Under the pieces are notes generated by a model that worked only from the letters and a program-made list of their open reading frames with translations, was not told the origin of the DNA and did no database searches. Positions 9,806 to 18,669 of a stretch of 64,000 nucleotides of DNA are shown one piece after another. Origin of the DNA: Psychrobacter sp. 72-O-c (lineage in GTDB: Bacteria > Pseudomonadota > Gammaproteobacteria > Pseudomonadales > Moraxellaceae); contig NZ_CAJHBI010000001.1 in NCBI RefSeq assembly GCF_904846605.1, forward strand, positions 62,001-126,000, in the 5' to 3' direction. Numbering within the stretch: the first letter of the stretch is position 1; each line of letters opens with the position of its first letter. The position numbers and the translations under genes are program-made.

Positions 9806-10585
9806 TTACCGGCTTTGCTTAATAACCTCAGCAGCTAGCTTTAGATAAGCTTGTGCGCCTTTTGAGCTTTTTTCGAACGCCAGTACCGGCATACCATGGG
9901 CTGGTGCTTCAGCCAAACGGATATTTCTTGGAATATGTGTTTTGTACATGATATCGCCAAAATGCGCATCAAGCTCAGCAGATACATCATTGGCCAAGGT
10001 ATTACGCGCATCGAATAAGGTTCTGACCACACCGCGTATATACAGCTTAGGATTCAGCTCCGTTAAACGCTCAATTGTCTGTGATAAATCTGCTAGACCT
10101 TCCAGCGCATAATACTCACACTGCATCGGAATAATGACCCCATCAGTGGTCACTAACGCATTAATAGTCAGTAAGTTCAAACTTGGTGCGCAGTCCATAA
10201 TAATATAATCATAAGGCTTTGTTTTACCGTTGACTTGGTCAGTCACTAGATCCGCCATAGCCGTCTTCAATAACTCATGGCTATTGGTTTGACCCATTAA
10301 GGTAATGTCCATACCTGCCAGCTCACGATTAGCAGCAATAACATCAAAGCCTGCTGGACTTTTGACAATAGCCTCTTGAAGCGATACGCCATCAAGTAGC
10401 ACATCAGTAATCGTCAGTTCAAGGTCATTCTTATCAAGACCAGTACCGGTAGTGGCGTTACCCTGTGGGTCTAAGTCAATCAGTAGTACGCGCTTGCGCT
10501 TGGCAGCCAAACTCGCGGTCAAGTTTACCGCCGTCGTGGTTTTACCAACGCCGCCTTTTTGATTCGCAATTGCTATGATTTCCAT
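9806..10585 (-). CDS. parA: Chromosome-partitioning ATPase ParA/Soj
   Basis: A 259-aa MinD/ParA ATPase acting with ParB in chromosome segregation. It begins MEIIAIANQKGGVGKTTTAV, containing the deviant Walker A motif KGGVGKTT, followed by LLIDLDPQGN (Walker A' region) and DYIIMDCAPSL (Walker B). The frame extends to a TTG at 10597, but the ATG at 10585 gives the standard ParA N-terminus, so I use it. It is placed between rsmG and parB, typical of a chromosomal par locus. Confidence 0.95.
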   Translation of the reverse strand: MEIIAIANQKGGVGKTTTAVNLTASLAAKRKRVLLIDLDPQGNATTGTGLDKNDLELTITDVLLDGVSLQEAIVKSPAGFDVIAANRELAGMDITLMGQTNSHELLKTAMADLVTDQVNGKTKPYDYIIMDCAPSLNLLTINALVTTDGVIIPMQCEYYALEGLADLSQTIERLTELNPKLYIRGVVRTLFDARNTLANDVSAELDAHFGDIMYKTHIPRNIRLAEAPAHGMPVLAFEKSSKGAQAYLKLAAEVIKQSR

Positions 10586-10709
10586 ACACTCACTCAATTT
10601 AATTAATATAACGCTCGACGCTTATTCTTAAGCTTTCTTAATCTAGTGCTTTATCCACCAGCATCTCTGACTTCATAGCCAGTTTCATAGCCACTTACTT
10701 GCCCATAAC

Positions 10710-11429
10710 TTAGACACTTTTATGGGACAGTTCAATCAAATGGCGGCTATCTTCTAAACGCGGTACAGTAAGCTTGATAGTCTTAATCTGCCAGTTTTGA
10801 TCCAACGCTTGTAACTCTTCAACAGTCGGTTCTTTGCCTTTCATCGCACACAGGCGACCATTATCTGCTAAGCGCGGTTGAGCTGCCTCTACAAAATCTA
10901 TCAAGCTGGCAAAAGCCCTAGAGGTGACCACGTCATACTCAGCGTCATGCGCTTCAATCCGAGCAGCAATCGGTTGCACATTGGTCAAGCCAAGCTCACT
11001 ACTGATCTGTTTGATAAAGCGTATCTTTTTCTGATTGCTGTCTAAAGCCGTACAATGACGCTCAGGCTGACAAATCGCGATAATGACTGCAGGTAACCCT
11101 GCGCCAGTACCGATATCTAACAAAGACCCAGTCGGTAAATGCGCTATAATAGCCAAGCAATCGATGACATGCTTAATCAGCGCCTCTACGGGATCGGTAA
11201 TAGCGGTTAAATTATACGCTTTATTCCATAATAAAAGCTTATCCAAGTACAACAATAGGGTGCGCTGCTGCGTGTCGCTTAGCGGTAGCGCCAACGTTTG
11301 CACTGACTGAGCCAATATGTCAGCAAGCATCGGCAACTGCGTGCTAAGCTTAACAAAGCCAGTCGGGTCAATATTAGAGAGACTCGCGCTGTTAGTAGAG
11401 TTGACAGAAGACTTAGCAGATGCTGACAT
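10710..11429 (-). CDS. rsmG: 16S rRNA (guanine527-N7)-methyltransferase
   Basis: RsmG (GidB) methylates G527 of 16S rRNA using S-adenosylmethionine. The 239-aa protein carries a short Ser/Asn-rich N-terminal extension (about 25 residues), the SAM-binding motif LLDIGTGAGLPAVIIAI, the DSNQKKIRFIKQ segment and VTSRAFASL, all diagnostic. ATG start at 11429. First gene of the minus-strand rsmG-parA-parB run; the Lon-like protease is transcribed away from it across about 320-340 bp. Confidence 0.95.
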   Translation of the reverse strand: MSASAKSSVNSTNSASLSNIDPTGFVKLSTQLPMLADILAQSVQTLALPLSDTQQRTLLLYLDKLLLWNKAYNLTAITDPVEALIKHVIDCLAIIAHLPTGSLLDIGTGAGLPAVIIAICQPERHCTALDSNQKKIRFIKQISSELGLTNVQPIAARIEAHDAEYDVVTSRAFASLIDFVEAAQPRLADNGRLCAMKGKEPTVEELQALDQNWQIKTIKLTVPRLEDSRHLIELSHKSV

Positions 11430-11748
11430 AGAACAAGTTATCCCGTTTTGGCATGTGAACCGCCTATTTTATCATGAGGTCGGCGCGTTGAATAGTTGCA
11501 GATTGCGCCAATGTCCGCCATCTTATACTATCTTCGTGGTTATTAATGACTTATTCGTCTTTTGTCGTACTAAACTTATAATGCTAAACGGCACTTAATC
11601 CTCTATTTGACATACCAACACAATATTTTAGATACGACTTAGAAGCGTCATTTATTGTTTATTAGTCCTACTCAAGACCGACAATGAACAGCTTATTTTT
11701 ACTTTTTTACCTTGAACCAATCATGATATTTACTACTAATCCTTCTAT
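11430..11748. other. Divergent intergenic region, rsmG / Lon-like gene
   Basis: About 320 bp between divergent genes. It should hold promoters for both directions. I found no convincing -35/-10 pair, RNA gene or repeat. No cluster of DnaA boxes is visible even though rsmG-parAB often lies near oriC. Confidence 0.5.
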
Positions 11749-11769
11749 TTGCTATACCTAACTTTTTTG

Positions 11770-14592
11770 ATGACTCACTATACGCCCATGAACGAAAAGC
11801 TAACTGAACAGCCAAATACTATTATGACTCAAAGCCCTAAATATATGACTCAAAACTCAAAAGATTATAAAAATATGCTAGCTTCTACCGTTGACTTAAC
11901 TGAAACTGAGCAAACCTTGCCGCCTACCCCTGATCCTATATTTGTAGAAGTGAACCAACGCTGCCAAATAAGTGCTGATCGGCTCAAACGCTACAGTGAC
12001 TCTAAAACGCTACCGAGGGATACGCGCACTGCACCAGATTTAGATATCGGCTTTGGGCAGCAACGTGCGCTCAAGGCGCTACAGACCGCACTCGATATCA
12101 AGGCTAGCGGCTATCATGTGTTTGCTGCTGGCGAAAATGGATTAGGCAAGCGTACCGTTATAAGGCGCCTACTACAACGTATTGCTGCAGACGCGCCGAC
12201 ACCTGATGATTGGGTTTATGTGCACAATTTCACCGACCCTCGGACTCCAGTAGCATTACGCCTGCCTGCTGGTCAAGCGGTGCTGTTGCAACAGCAGGTC
12301 AATAACTTATGGCAACAGGCCAAAAAGCGGCTAACTCAGCGCTTTCGTAGTGATCAATATCAAAGCAAAATAGAGATTATAAAAAACGATACCCATCAAA
12401 AAGAGAGTTACGCTTACGAGGCGCTAAATGCTGAGGGTAAGCAGCATGACTTGACGCTGACCTTTCGTCCATTTGATAATAAAGCGGTCTTTGTGCACCC
12501 CAGTCAACTGACAACAGAAAGCAATAATACGGTTGACGACTGGGTCAATAATGATGCGAAAAAGGCTGCTAGTAATAAGCACTCAAAGACTCAAACAACC
12601 TTAGATAAAGCGAAAAATTCTAGCAAAGATATTGAAAATAATAACGACTATGAAGCTGAACTCAATAATTTCGCTCAAAAGAATCATATGCAAAAGCGAC
12701 TCAATCAGCTGACCATAGAATTAGAACAGCTAGAAGATGAGGCCAATGACGCTATAGAAGTACTGCATCGTAATATTGCCCGCCGTGCGCTACAGCCTTT
12801 GTTCACACCTATTCGTGAGCAGTTTGCTCTACTACCGTCTGTCATTGATTGTCTTGACGCAATGTTTGCCGATATGGTTACCCATGTCGAGCGTATTGTG
12901 AATGGTGATGATGAAGAGTTTATCGCAGCAGTATTGGCAACCACGCCAAGCCGTTACGCAGTAAACGTCATGGTCAGCCATCCGCCTGAAAACGGGGCAC
13001 CAGTCATCTTTGAAGACTTGCCCACCCATTTAAACTTGCTCGGTCATGTTGAGCAAATCACCCAACTTGGCACAGTCACCACCGATGTCAGTATGATTCG
13101 TGCGGGTGCTTTACATCGTGCTAATGGCGGCTATTTGTTATTAGAAGCCAGTCATTTACTTGAGCACCCCTATGCCTGGCAAGGGCTAAAACGTGCGCTA
13201 CAATCGCGCAAAATCAAGCTATCAAGCCTTGAGCAAATGCTGACCTTAACAGGTAGCTTATCCTTAGCTCCTGCACCGATAGAACTTGATATTAAGGTGA
13301 TTTTGTTAGGGGAAGCGGATTTATATTATGAGTTGTTAGAGCTAGAGCCCGAGTTTGACGCGGTGTTTAAAGTACGCGCTGACTTCCATGATGATGTCAC
13401 TCGCACCAGCGAGCATGAACTGGCCCTCGTGGCAAAAATGGCTGATATTATCGATTACGCCAACCTCTATCCGTTTGATAGTAGCGCTCAAACGGCTCTG
13501 CTTGAACATCTAAGTTTGCAAGCGGAAGATCAAGACCGCTTAAGCCTACATAGTGACCGCTTAATTAAGCTGCTGCATGAATCTAATCGTCATGCCCGTC
13601 TCAACGATCAAAATATCGTTGATGCCAACCATGTTACCCAAGCCATTGCCGATATGGATGAGCGCTCAGGCTATTTGCGCGATCTGTACTGGGACGAGCT
13701 CAAAAACGGCCAGCAGCTCATTAACACTCAAGGTCAAGCGGTCGGTCAGGTCAATGCCTTGACTGTAGTCAGCTATGCGGATAGTGAGTTTGGTATGCCA
13801 GCGCGTCTAACGGCAGTGATTCAACCCAATATCGGTGCTGGTGATATTCTCGATATTGAGCGCGATGTCGATTTAGGCGGCAGCTTGCACGCCAAAGGCA
13901 TGCTGATTATGACCAGCTATTTACGTGCGCTATTTAGCCAGCATCACGCGCTAAATTTTAGTGCCTCTTTAGCGTTTGAGCAAAGTTACGCGCATATTGA
14001 TGGCGATAGCGCCACTGTTAGCGAGGCCTGCGCGTTATTGTCAGCCTTAGCAAACGTGCCGATCAATCAAGCATTTGCTATTACTGGCTCTATGAACCAG
14101 CTGGGTGAAGTTCAAGCGGTTGGCGGTATCAATGCAAAAATAGCAGGCTTCTTTGATGCTTGCCGTGAGCAAGAATTAACCGGACAACAAGGCGTGGTCA
14201 TACCGATGGCCAACGTCAAGCAGTTAGTGCTACGTGATGACATCATCGATGCCGTTGAGGCAGGATGCTTCCATATTTATGGTGTAAATACTCTTAGTGA
14301 AGCCTTAACTCTAATGACTGGGCTACCTATCGATAGCATGAATAAAAAAAATCGCTACCGCAAAGGAACCTTATTTGGCAAGGTTCTAAGCCGCTTGACG
14401 CTATGGGATGACAATCAAGACACGGCTGATGATGCGGATGATAAAAAATCTAATAAAAAAGCCAAGAACAAGCGCAAAGCTAAAAAACAGAAAAAAGAAG
14501 ATAAGAGAAAAAAAGAAAAAAACAGAAAAGAGCGAGAGGATGCAAAGGACCGTACAGAAGGCGATATAGAAAGCAATAACTTAGAAATATAG
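11770..14592 (+). CDS. Lon-family AAA+ protease (YcbZ/LonB-like) with lysine-rich tail
   Basis: A 940-aa ATP-dependent protease of the soluble Lon-like group. The P-loop-like GENGLGKRT is near residue 121. A central helical region contains a poorly conserved Asn/Lys-rich insertion (about residues 255-300). The AAA core includes GALHRANGGYLLLEA. The C-terminal Lon protease domain has catalytic serine in GDSATVSEA (about residue 747) and lysine in GGINAKIAGF (about 790), the 43-residue spacing typical of Lon. After the protease domain comes a ~55-residue tail dominated by Lys/Glu/Arg, encoded partly by poly-A runs. The start is uncertain: TTG 11749, ATG 11770, 11788 and 11824 are all in frame with no strong ribosome site. 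True cellular targets are unknown. Confidence 0.88.
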   Translation: MTHYTPMNEKLTEQPNTIMTQSPKYMTQNSKDYKNMLASTVDLTETEQTLPPTPDPIFVEVNQRCQISADRLKRYSDSKTLPRDTRTAPDLDIGFGQQRALKALQTALDIKASGYHVFAAGENGLGKRTVIRRLLQRIAADAPTPDDWVYVHNFTDPRTPVALRLPAGQAVLLQQQVNNLWQQAKKRLTQRFRSDQYQSKIEIIKNDTHQKESYAYEALNAEGKQHDLTLTFRPFDNKAVFVHPSQLTTESNNTVDDWVNNDAKKAASNKHSKTQTTLDKAKNSSKDIENNNDYEAELNNFAQKNHMQKRLNQLTIELEQLEDEANDAIEVLHRNIARRALQPLFTPIREQFALLPSVIDCLDAMFADMVTHVERIVNGDDEEFIAAVLATTPSRYAVNVMVSHPPENGAPVIFEDLPTHLNLLGHVEQITQLGTVTTDVSMIRAGALHRANGGYLLLEASHLLEHPYAWQGLKRALQSRKIKLSSLEQMLTLTGSLSLAPAPIELDIKVILLGEADLYYELLELEPEFDAVFKVRADFHDDVTRTSEHELALVAKMADIIDYANLYPFDSSAQTALLEHLSLQAEDQDRLSLHSDRLIKLLHESNRHARLNDQNIVDANHVTQAIADMDERSGYLRDLYWDELKNGQQLINTQGQAVGQVNALTVVSYADSEFGMPARLTAVIQPNIGAGDILDIERDVDLGGSLHAKGMLIMTSYLRALFSQHHALNFSASLAFEQSYAHIDGDSATVSEACALLSALANVPINQAFAITGSMNQLGEVQAVGGINAKIAGFFDACREQELTGQQGVVIPMANVKQLVLRDDIIDAVEAGCFHIYGVNTLSEALTLMTGLPIDSMNKKNRYRKGTLFGKVLSRLTLWDDNQDTADDADDKKSNKKAKNKRKAKKQKKEDKRKKEKNRKEREDAKDRTEGDIESNNLEI

Positions 14593-14615
14593 TTTAATTT
14601 TTAACCCTACTGCTA

Positions 14616-14645
14616 TGATGTGATGTGATGTGATGTGATGTGATG
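14616..14645. repeat. Pentanucleotide tandem repeat (TGATG)x6
   Basis: Six perfect copies of TGATG lie 24 bp after the Lon-like stop codon and about 180 bp before the WYL regulator start. Such short perfect repeats can change copy number by slipped-strand mispairing. Here it is non-coding, so any effect would be on spacing or RNA structure. Confidence 0.85.
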
Positions 14646-14827
14646 ACTAGGGTAGATTTAATAGTACTCTAGGCAATAGGTCTGTGAGCAATAGTACTTT
14701 AAATAATAGCTCCTAGACGCTACTGCCCTTTTCTGCGATGATAAACAAACGACAATCAGCCTGACAGATAGAAAGAAGAACAGAAAGACCTCGATACTAG
14801 GACTGACTTCATAAAGGTTATCTCTTA

Positions 14828-15961
14828 ATGACTGTACAAAATACTGACGCCGATAGTCCCCAAAATCAGCCCTCTCATGATGAGCAGCAGTCTGGTACGC
14901 TGCCAACTCCAGCTAATAACGTCTCTGAGGACACGCCTGATAGTCGACATGGTGCGGCGACTACTGCGCGTCAGTGGCAAGTGCTATCACAGCTACAGCG
15001 AAATCGCTGGGTAGGTACTACTCATGTTTATGAGCAGCTCATATTAGCCGGATTTGATATCAGTTTACGCACTGTTCAAAGGGATTTGAATGCGTTGGCC
15101 AAACGCTTCCCTATCGAAAAAAACAATGCCAATCCACAAGGTTGGCGCTGGAAAGATGATGCACCCTTGCAAAGCTTACCGCATATGAACCTATCACAAG
15201 CGGTCGCCTTTAACATGGTCGAAGCCAACTTAACCCAATTGCTACCGCCGGTTATTTTAGGAGAGCTGTTTCCCTGGTTTGATTTGGCGCGGCGACAGCT
15301 CAAGAATAGCAAGGTAACTCATTCATGGATTGACAGAGTACGTATTGAGCCCGCCACCCAGCCCTTGATTGCGCCTCATATTGATTTGGACAGCAAAGAC
15401 AATATTTACCATGCTCTATTTTATCAGTTACAAATTAGAGCCTGCTATACCCGCAGCAATAAATCACAAGCCAGCGAGTATGTCTTAAATCCCATTGCTA
15501 TTATTCAGCGCGGGGTCATTATCTACTTGCTCGCTACCCGTACCGATGATCCAGATATTATTATTCGTACCTTTGCTCTACATCGATTTGCCAGTGTTGA
15601 GGTGCTTGATAGTACCGCACAGACTCCTGATAACTTTCAACTCGACCGCTATCTGGACGCTGGCAGTATGGGCTTTACCCATCCGCTACTGAGCCAGCTG
15701 CCCGACCATGGCAAAAATACGGCTATCGAGCTGCAATTTACCAAAAAGGCCGGCAAGAGTCTTACTGAAAGTAAGCTAAGCGAGGATCAAACGGTAACGA
15801 CGAATACCGATGATACCCTGACTATAAATGCGACCGTCAATTTAACCTCACAGCTGGTCTGGTGGTTACGCGGTTTTGGTAAAGGTCTATTAGATGCCAA
15901 ACCACAGCTGCTTCATCAAGTCGTATTAGATATAGAATTAGCTGAAGAGCTATCATTATAG
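14828..15961 (+). CDS. WYL-domain transcriptional regulator
   Basis: A 377-aa DNA-binding regulator. After a ~45-residue polar N-terminal tail comes a DeoR-type winged helix (about 46-100: RQWQVLSQLQRNRWVGTTHV through ISLRTVQRDLNALAKRFPIE). A WYL ligand-binding domain follows at about 190-270, with LNPIAIIQRGVIIYLLATR corresponding to the family core strand and FALHRFASVEVL after it, and then a WCX-type C-terminal extension (about 290-370). It is alone on its strand between the Lon-like gene and a TerD gene. WYL proteins often sense nucleic-acid or nucleotide ligands; the ligand and targets here are unknown. Confidence 0.85.
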   Translation: MTVQNTDADSPQNQPSHDEQQSGTLPTPANNVSEDTPDSRHGAATTARQWQVLSQLQRNRWVGTTHVYEQLILAGFDISLRTVQRDLNALAKRFPIEKNNANPQGWRWKDDAPLQSLPHMNLSQAVAFNMVEANLTQLLPPVILGELFPWFDLARRQLKNSKVTHSWIDRVRIEPATQPLIAPHIDLDSKDNIYHALFYQLQIRACYTRSNKSQASEYVLNPIAIIQRGVIIYLLATRTDDPDIIIRTFALHRFASVEVLDSTAQTPDNFQLDRYLDAGSMGFTHPLLSQLPDHGKNTAIELQFTKKAGKSLTESKLSEDQTVTTNTDDTLTINATVNLTSQLVWWLRGFGKGLLDAKPQLLHQVVLDIELAEELSL

Positions 15962-16152
15962 TTGTTTGTTTAGATGTACCGACAGAACTAACGCATATAG
16001 TTAATACAAAATAAAATGCATACGTTAGTAATCAGATGCAGTTGGGAAGAATTTCTCCTAGCCACACTGTCTCTGTTTTAAAGTAGATCGACTATAGCCA
16101 TCACTTATAGAAAACCCTAAAAAAAACAAATTAAAAATTAAGAAGGACTATT

Positions 16153-16806
16153 ATGCCGACTACTACCTCACTACCGCTGCTTTCAGACAGTTTAAACGGG
16201 CTTGGCTTGACGGCTGATACCTTATTTTTTGCTTTAAACTATGAATTTACTAAGACCGAACCCAAAGGTATGCTGAAGCGCTTTAAAGAAAATCAAGGCG
16301 CGATTGATATCGATCTAGCTTGCGTACTGTATGATGATAATTGCACCATAAGCGACTTAGTATGGTTTAAGCAATTACGCGATAAGAGCGAAACGGTACG
16401 CCATCAAGGCGATAGCTTAGACGGTAAAGACCGCGGCGAGCAAGCTATGTATCATGCACCGTTAGATCAAGAGCAAATCCGCATTTATTTAGATAAAATT
16501 CCGGCACATATTAGCCACATTGCTTTAATTGCCAGCTCATACTTTGGTCAACCATTCAAAGCCGTTGATAATGGTGAGATCCATCTCAGCGACGATGAAG
16601 GCAACCGCGCTTTTGAGGTAAATCTAAAGCAGCTACCACGTGACTGTAGCACTATTTGGGTGGCAAGTTTACGCCGAGAAGTTGACGATTGGCATCTAAC
16701 ACTACAAAATTTACCTCTTCCCGCAGACGAGCTGCCCAAGGCGGCACAAGAAGTTGCACACGAACTAGCCCGTGCCTTGCCTGTTCCACAAGGGGTTGGC
16801 GGCTAA
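16153..16806 (+). CDS. TerD-family protein
   Basis: A 217-aa TerD/TerE-like cytoplasmic protein. Family traits are IDIDLACVLYD (about residues 48-58), the calcium-site-like HQGDSLDGKDRGE, the helix-strand DQEQIRIYLDKIPAHISHIAL, and DDEGNRAFEVNL. A ribosome site (AAGGA) lies just before the ATG. TerD proteins are associated with tellurite and other stress resistance, usually in multi-gene ter clusters. Here it is an orphan with no terC/terZ neighbours, so a general stress role is inferred only. Confidence 0.82.
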   Translation: MPTTTSLPLLSDSLNGLGLTADTLFFALNYEFTKTEPKGMLKRFKENQGAIDIDLACVLYDDNCTISDLVWFKQLRDKSETVRHQGDSLDGKDRGEQAMYHAPLDQEQIRIYLDKIPAHISHIALIASSYFGQPFKAVDNGEIHLSDDEGNRAFEVNLKQLPRDCSTIWVASLRREVDDWHLTLQNLPLPADELPKAAQEVAHELARALPVPQGVGG

Positions 16807-16809
16807 TAC

Positions 16810-16957
16810 TATAGTTGAGCCACTTTAAAACGAACACAGTATGGCTGGGAGAAATCTTCAAAGCCTCTGGAGTGACGCAGGCATACAGCAAGCTAGAAAA
16901 ATTTCGGCCAGTAGCACGTTGTTGTAAACGTATCTCTTTTATTTTGAATCAACTATA
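16810..16957. mobile_element. MITE-like inverted-repeat element, copy 2
   Basis: A 148-bp non-coding element with perfect 9-bp terminal inverted repeats (TATAGTTGA at 16810-16818, TCAACTATA at 16949-16957). It is related to the element at 7397-7543. It inserts right after the TerD stop and just before the end of the convergent channel gene, where its symmetric ends could also act as a transcription barrier. No coding capacity is evident. Confidence 0.75.
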
Positions 16958-16968
16958 CCTAAATCAAT

Positions 16969-17949
16969 TTAGTCTAAAGCCTCACCACAATGCGGGCAGA
17001 AATTCTTTTTTCGCACTTCTTTTTCGCGCTGCTCGAGTGCTTGCTCACGCAGTACTTGTAACACAATATCTTGCGCTTGCTCTTTATCCAGCCCCAGCTC
17101 ACGCCGAATTTTTTCGACCATCGTCTGGTTCTGTACCAAATCAAAGTCACCATCGACCAAAAACTCACGAAACTGCTGCTCGAGCTCATCACGGCGCTGG
17201 GCAAGCTCATTGGCAAGCCCAGTGGCTAGGATACCAGCCGGTAGCGCGGCTAGACCCACGCCTAATATCGTGATAACCGCCCCCAAAATCTTGCCGGCGT
17301 TAGTAATCGGCGTCACATCCCCGTAGCCTACCGTAGTCAGGGTAACTACCGCCCACCACATAGCTTTCGGTATCGATTCAAACTCTTCTGGTTGGGCATG
17401 GTTCTCAACCAGATAGATACCGCTAGAAGCGGTGACAATCATGATAATCAAAATAAAAATAACGGCTTGAAACGAGCCTCTCTCTTTACTAATGACCACC
17501 AATAAGATACGTAGCGAGGCAAAATAGCGCGTGAGCTTAAGGATACGAAATAGGCGAAGAATTCGTAAAAAACGCAAATCGATAGTGACAAAGAAGTTCA
17601 AAAATGCGGGGGCGATTGCTATTAAGTCGATCAACGCCGAAGGACTTTTTAACCAATCCCAACGCTGGCGCCACGTAGTGCTATTGGGTTTTGCTTCACC
17701 AATACTCCATAAACGCAGCAAGTATTCAATAGAAAAAACTAAGATTGAGAAGTTCTCAAACCAAGTAAAATAGTTTTGATAAGGGTAATACCACTGATCG
17801 ACAGATTCAGCAATCACTGCAGCCACATTGGTCATGATTAAAAGAATTAGAAAATAATCAACGTAGCGACTAAAGAGCGTGTCATGCTCATCATTTTGTA
17901 AGATATTATAAACAAAAAGACGCAAGCGCCGTATAGATTGGAATAGCAT
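16969..17949 (-). CDS. Voltage-gated-type potassium channel with C-terminal zinc-ribbon motif
   Basis: A 326-aa six-helix ion channel. S1-S4 lie in the first ~150 residues; S4 is arginine-spaced (LRFLRILRLFRILKLTRYF). The pore loop has the potassium selectivity filter TTVGYGD, followed by S6 (LGAVITILGVGLAALPAGI). A ~90-residue cytoplasmic coiled region rich in Glu/Gln/Arg ends with a CPHCGEALD motif, half of a zinc ribbon that could bind metal on oligomerisation. The start is the ATG at 17949. It converges on the TerD gene. Gating properties cannot be inferred. Confidence 0.9.
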   Translation of the reverse strand: MLFQSIRRLRLFVYNILQNDEHDTLFSRYVDYFLILLIMTNVAAVIAESVDQWYYPYQNYFTWFENFSILVFSIEYLLRLWSIGEAKPNSTTWRQRWDWLKSPSALIDLIAIAPAFLNFFVTIDLRFLRILRLFRILKLTRYFASLRILLVVISKERGSFQAVIFILIIMIVTASSGIYLVENHAQPEEFESIPKAMWWAVVTLTTVGYGDVTPITNAGKILGAVITILGVGLAALPAGILATGLANELAQRRDELEQQFREFLVDGDFDLVQNQTMVEKIRRELGLDKEQAQDIVLQVLREQALEQREKEVRKKNFCPHCGEALD

Positions 17950-18074
17950 GCCGTCCCTTAGCCGTATAATACCGTGAGAATATGAGTAAAAAGCAGGTGG
18001 TAATCAGTCAAAAAACCAAGTTACAACAATAATTCAGAACATGTAAATAAAGGTGCAAGCAGAGAATAGCAAAG

Positions 18075-18116
18075 TAAGGAATATAAAAATAAAAATAAGA
18101 ATAAGAATAAGAATAG
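18075..18116. repeat. AATAAG/ATAAAA short tandem repeat
   Basis: An AT-rich run of hexamer-like units (AATAAA then three AATAAG units) lies between two minus-strand genes, about 125 bp upstream of the potassium channel start. It is non-coding and prone to slippage. Confidence 0.55.
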
Positions 18117-18183
18117 CTTTGAGTCCACCGCAGAACGATTAAACCTAAGGCTACTTATGACAGTTCTACGATAGCTACGCTGA

Positions 18184-18411
18184 TTATACAAAATTTTCGT
18201 AGTAAATGTAGACCAAAGCTAGCAACAGTAGCCCCATGATAACCAGAGCCCATTGTAAAACTCGCTGCGTAACCCCTGTGCGATTGCTTATACGCTGAAC
18301 AGGTAATAAAAACAGACCACATTCAGGACAACAGAGGTCAATTTGGTTTAGTACTACCGCCGATCGCGCATTGGCACAGCGAAGAGGAGAGTTACTACAA
18401 TAGCCGCGCAT
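18184..18411 (-). CDS. Small zinc-ribbon membrane protein
   Basis: A 75-aa protein with an N-terminal pattern CSNSPLRCANARSAVVLNQ followed by CCPECGLFLLPV, resembling a double-cysteine zinc ribbon. A single C-terminal transmembrane helix follows (VLQWALVIMGLLLLALVYIYY). Similar short proteins precede other domains in Moraxellaceae, but the function is unknown to me. ATG start at 18411, divergent from ompW. The four cysteines and the helix support a real gene despite its size. Confidence 0.7.
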   Translation of the reverse strand: MRGYCSNSPLRCANARSAVVLNQIDLCCPECGLFLLPVQRISNRTGVTQRVLQWALVIMGLLLLALVYIYYENFV

Positions 18412-18669
18412 AATATATAGCCAACCCTTTTATAAGGTATAGGCAGAATACGATACAAGCAAAAATAAATTAATAAAACACCTATAATTGTAACTTATTA
18501 TGCGAATAATACCAGTTTCTATCCATAACCCTACAATTAGTAAGGAATTTGTATTATAATAAATTCAAGGTGTTACTGGTTAGCTCATAACTACAACATC
18601 GTGTATCGATAACTAATGTCATCCCTCATTAGAATTTTATCGATAATCATTTATTACGTTGAGGAACCA

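Noticed and set aside
8461..10585. parS site for ParB
   Set aside because: CACGTG cores occur at several places in the window, but none is embedded in the 16-bp GTTTCACGTGAAAC-type palindrome.
8461..11748. Possible replication origin near rsmG-parA-parB
   Set aside because: Only one near-match to a DnaA box (TTATCCACC near 10650) and no cluster; no AT-rich unwinding repeats or dnaA gene.
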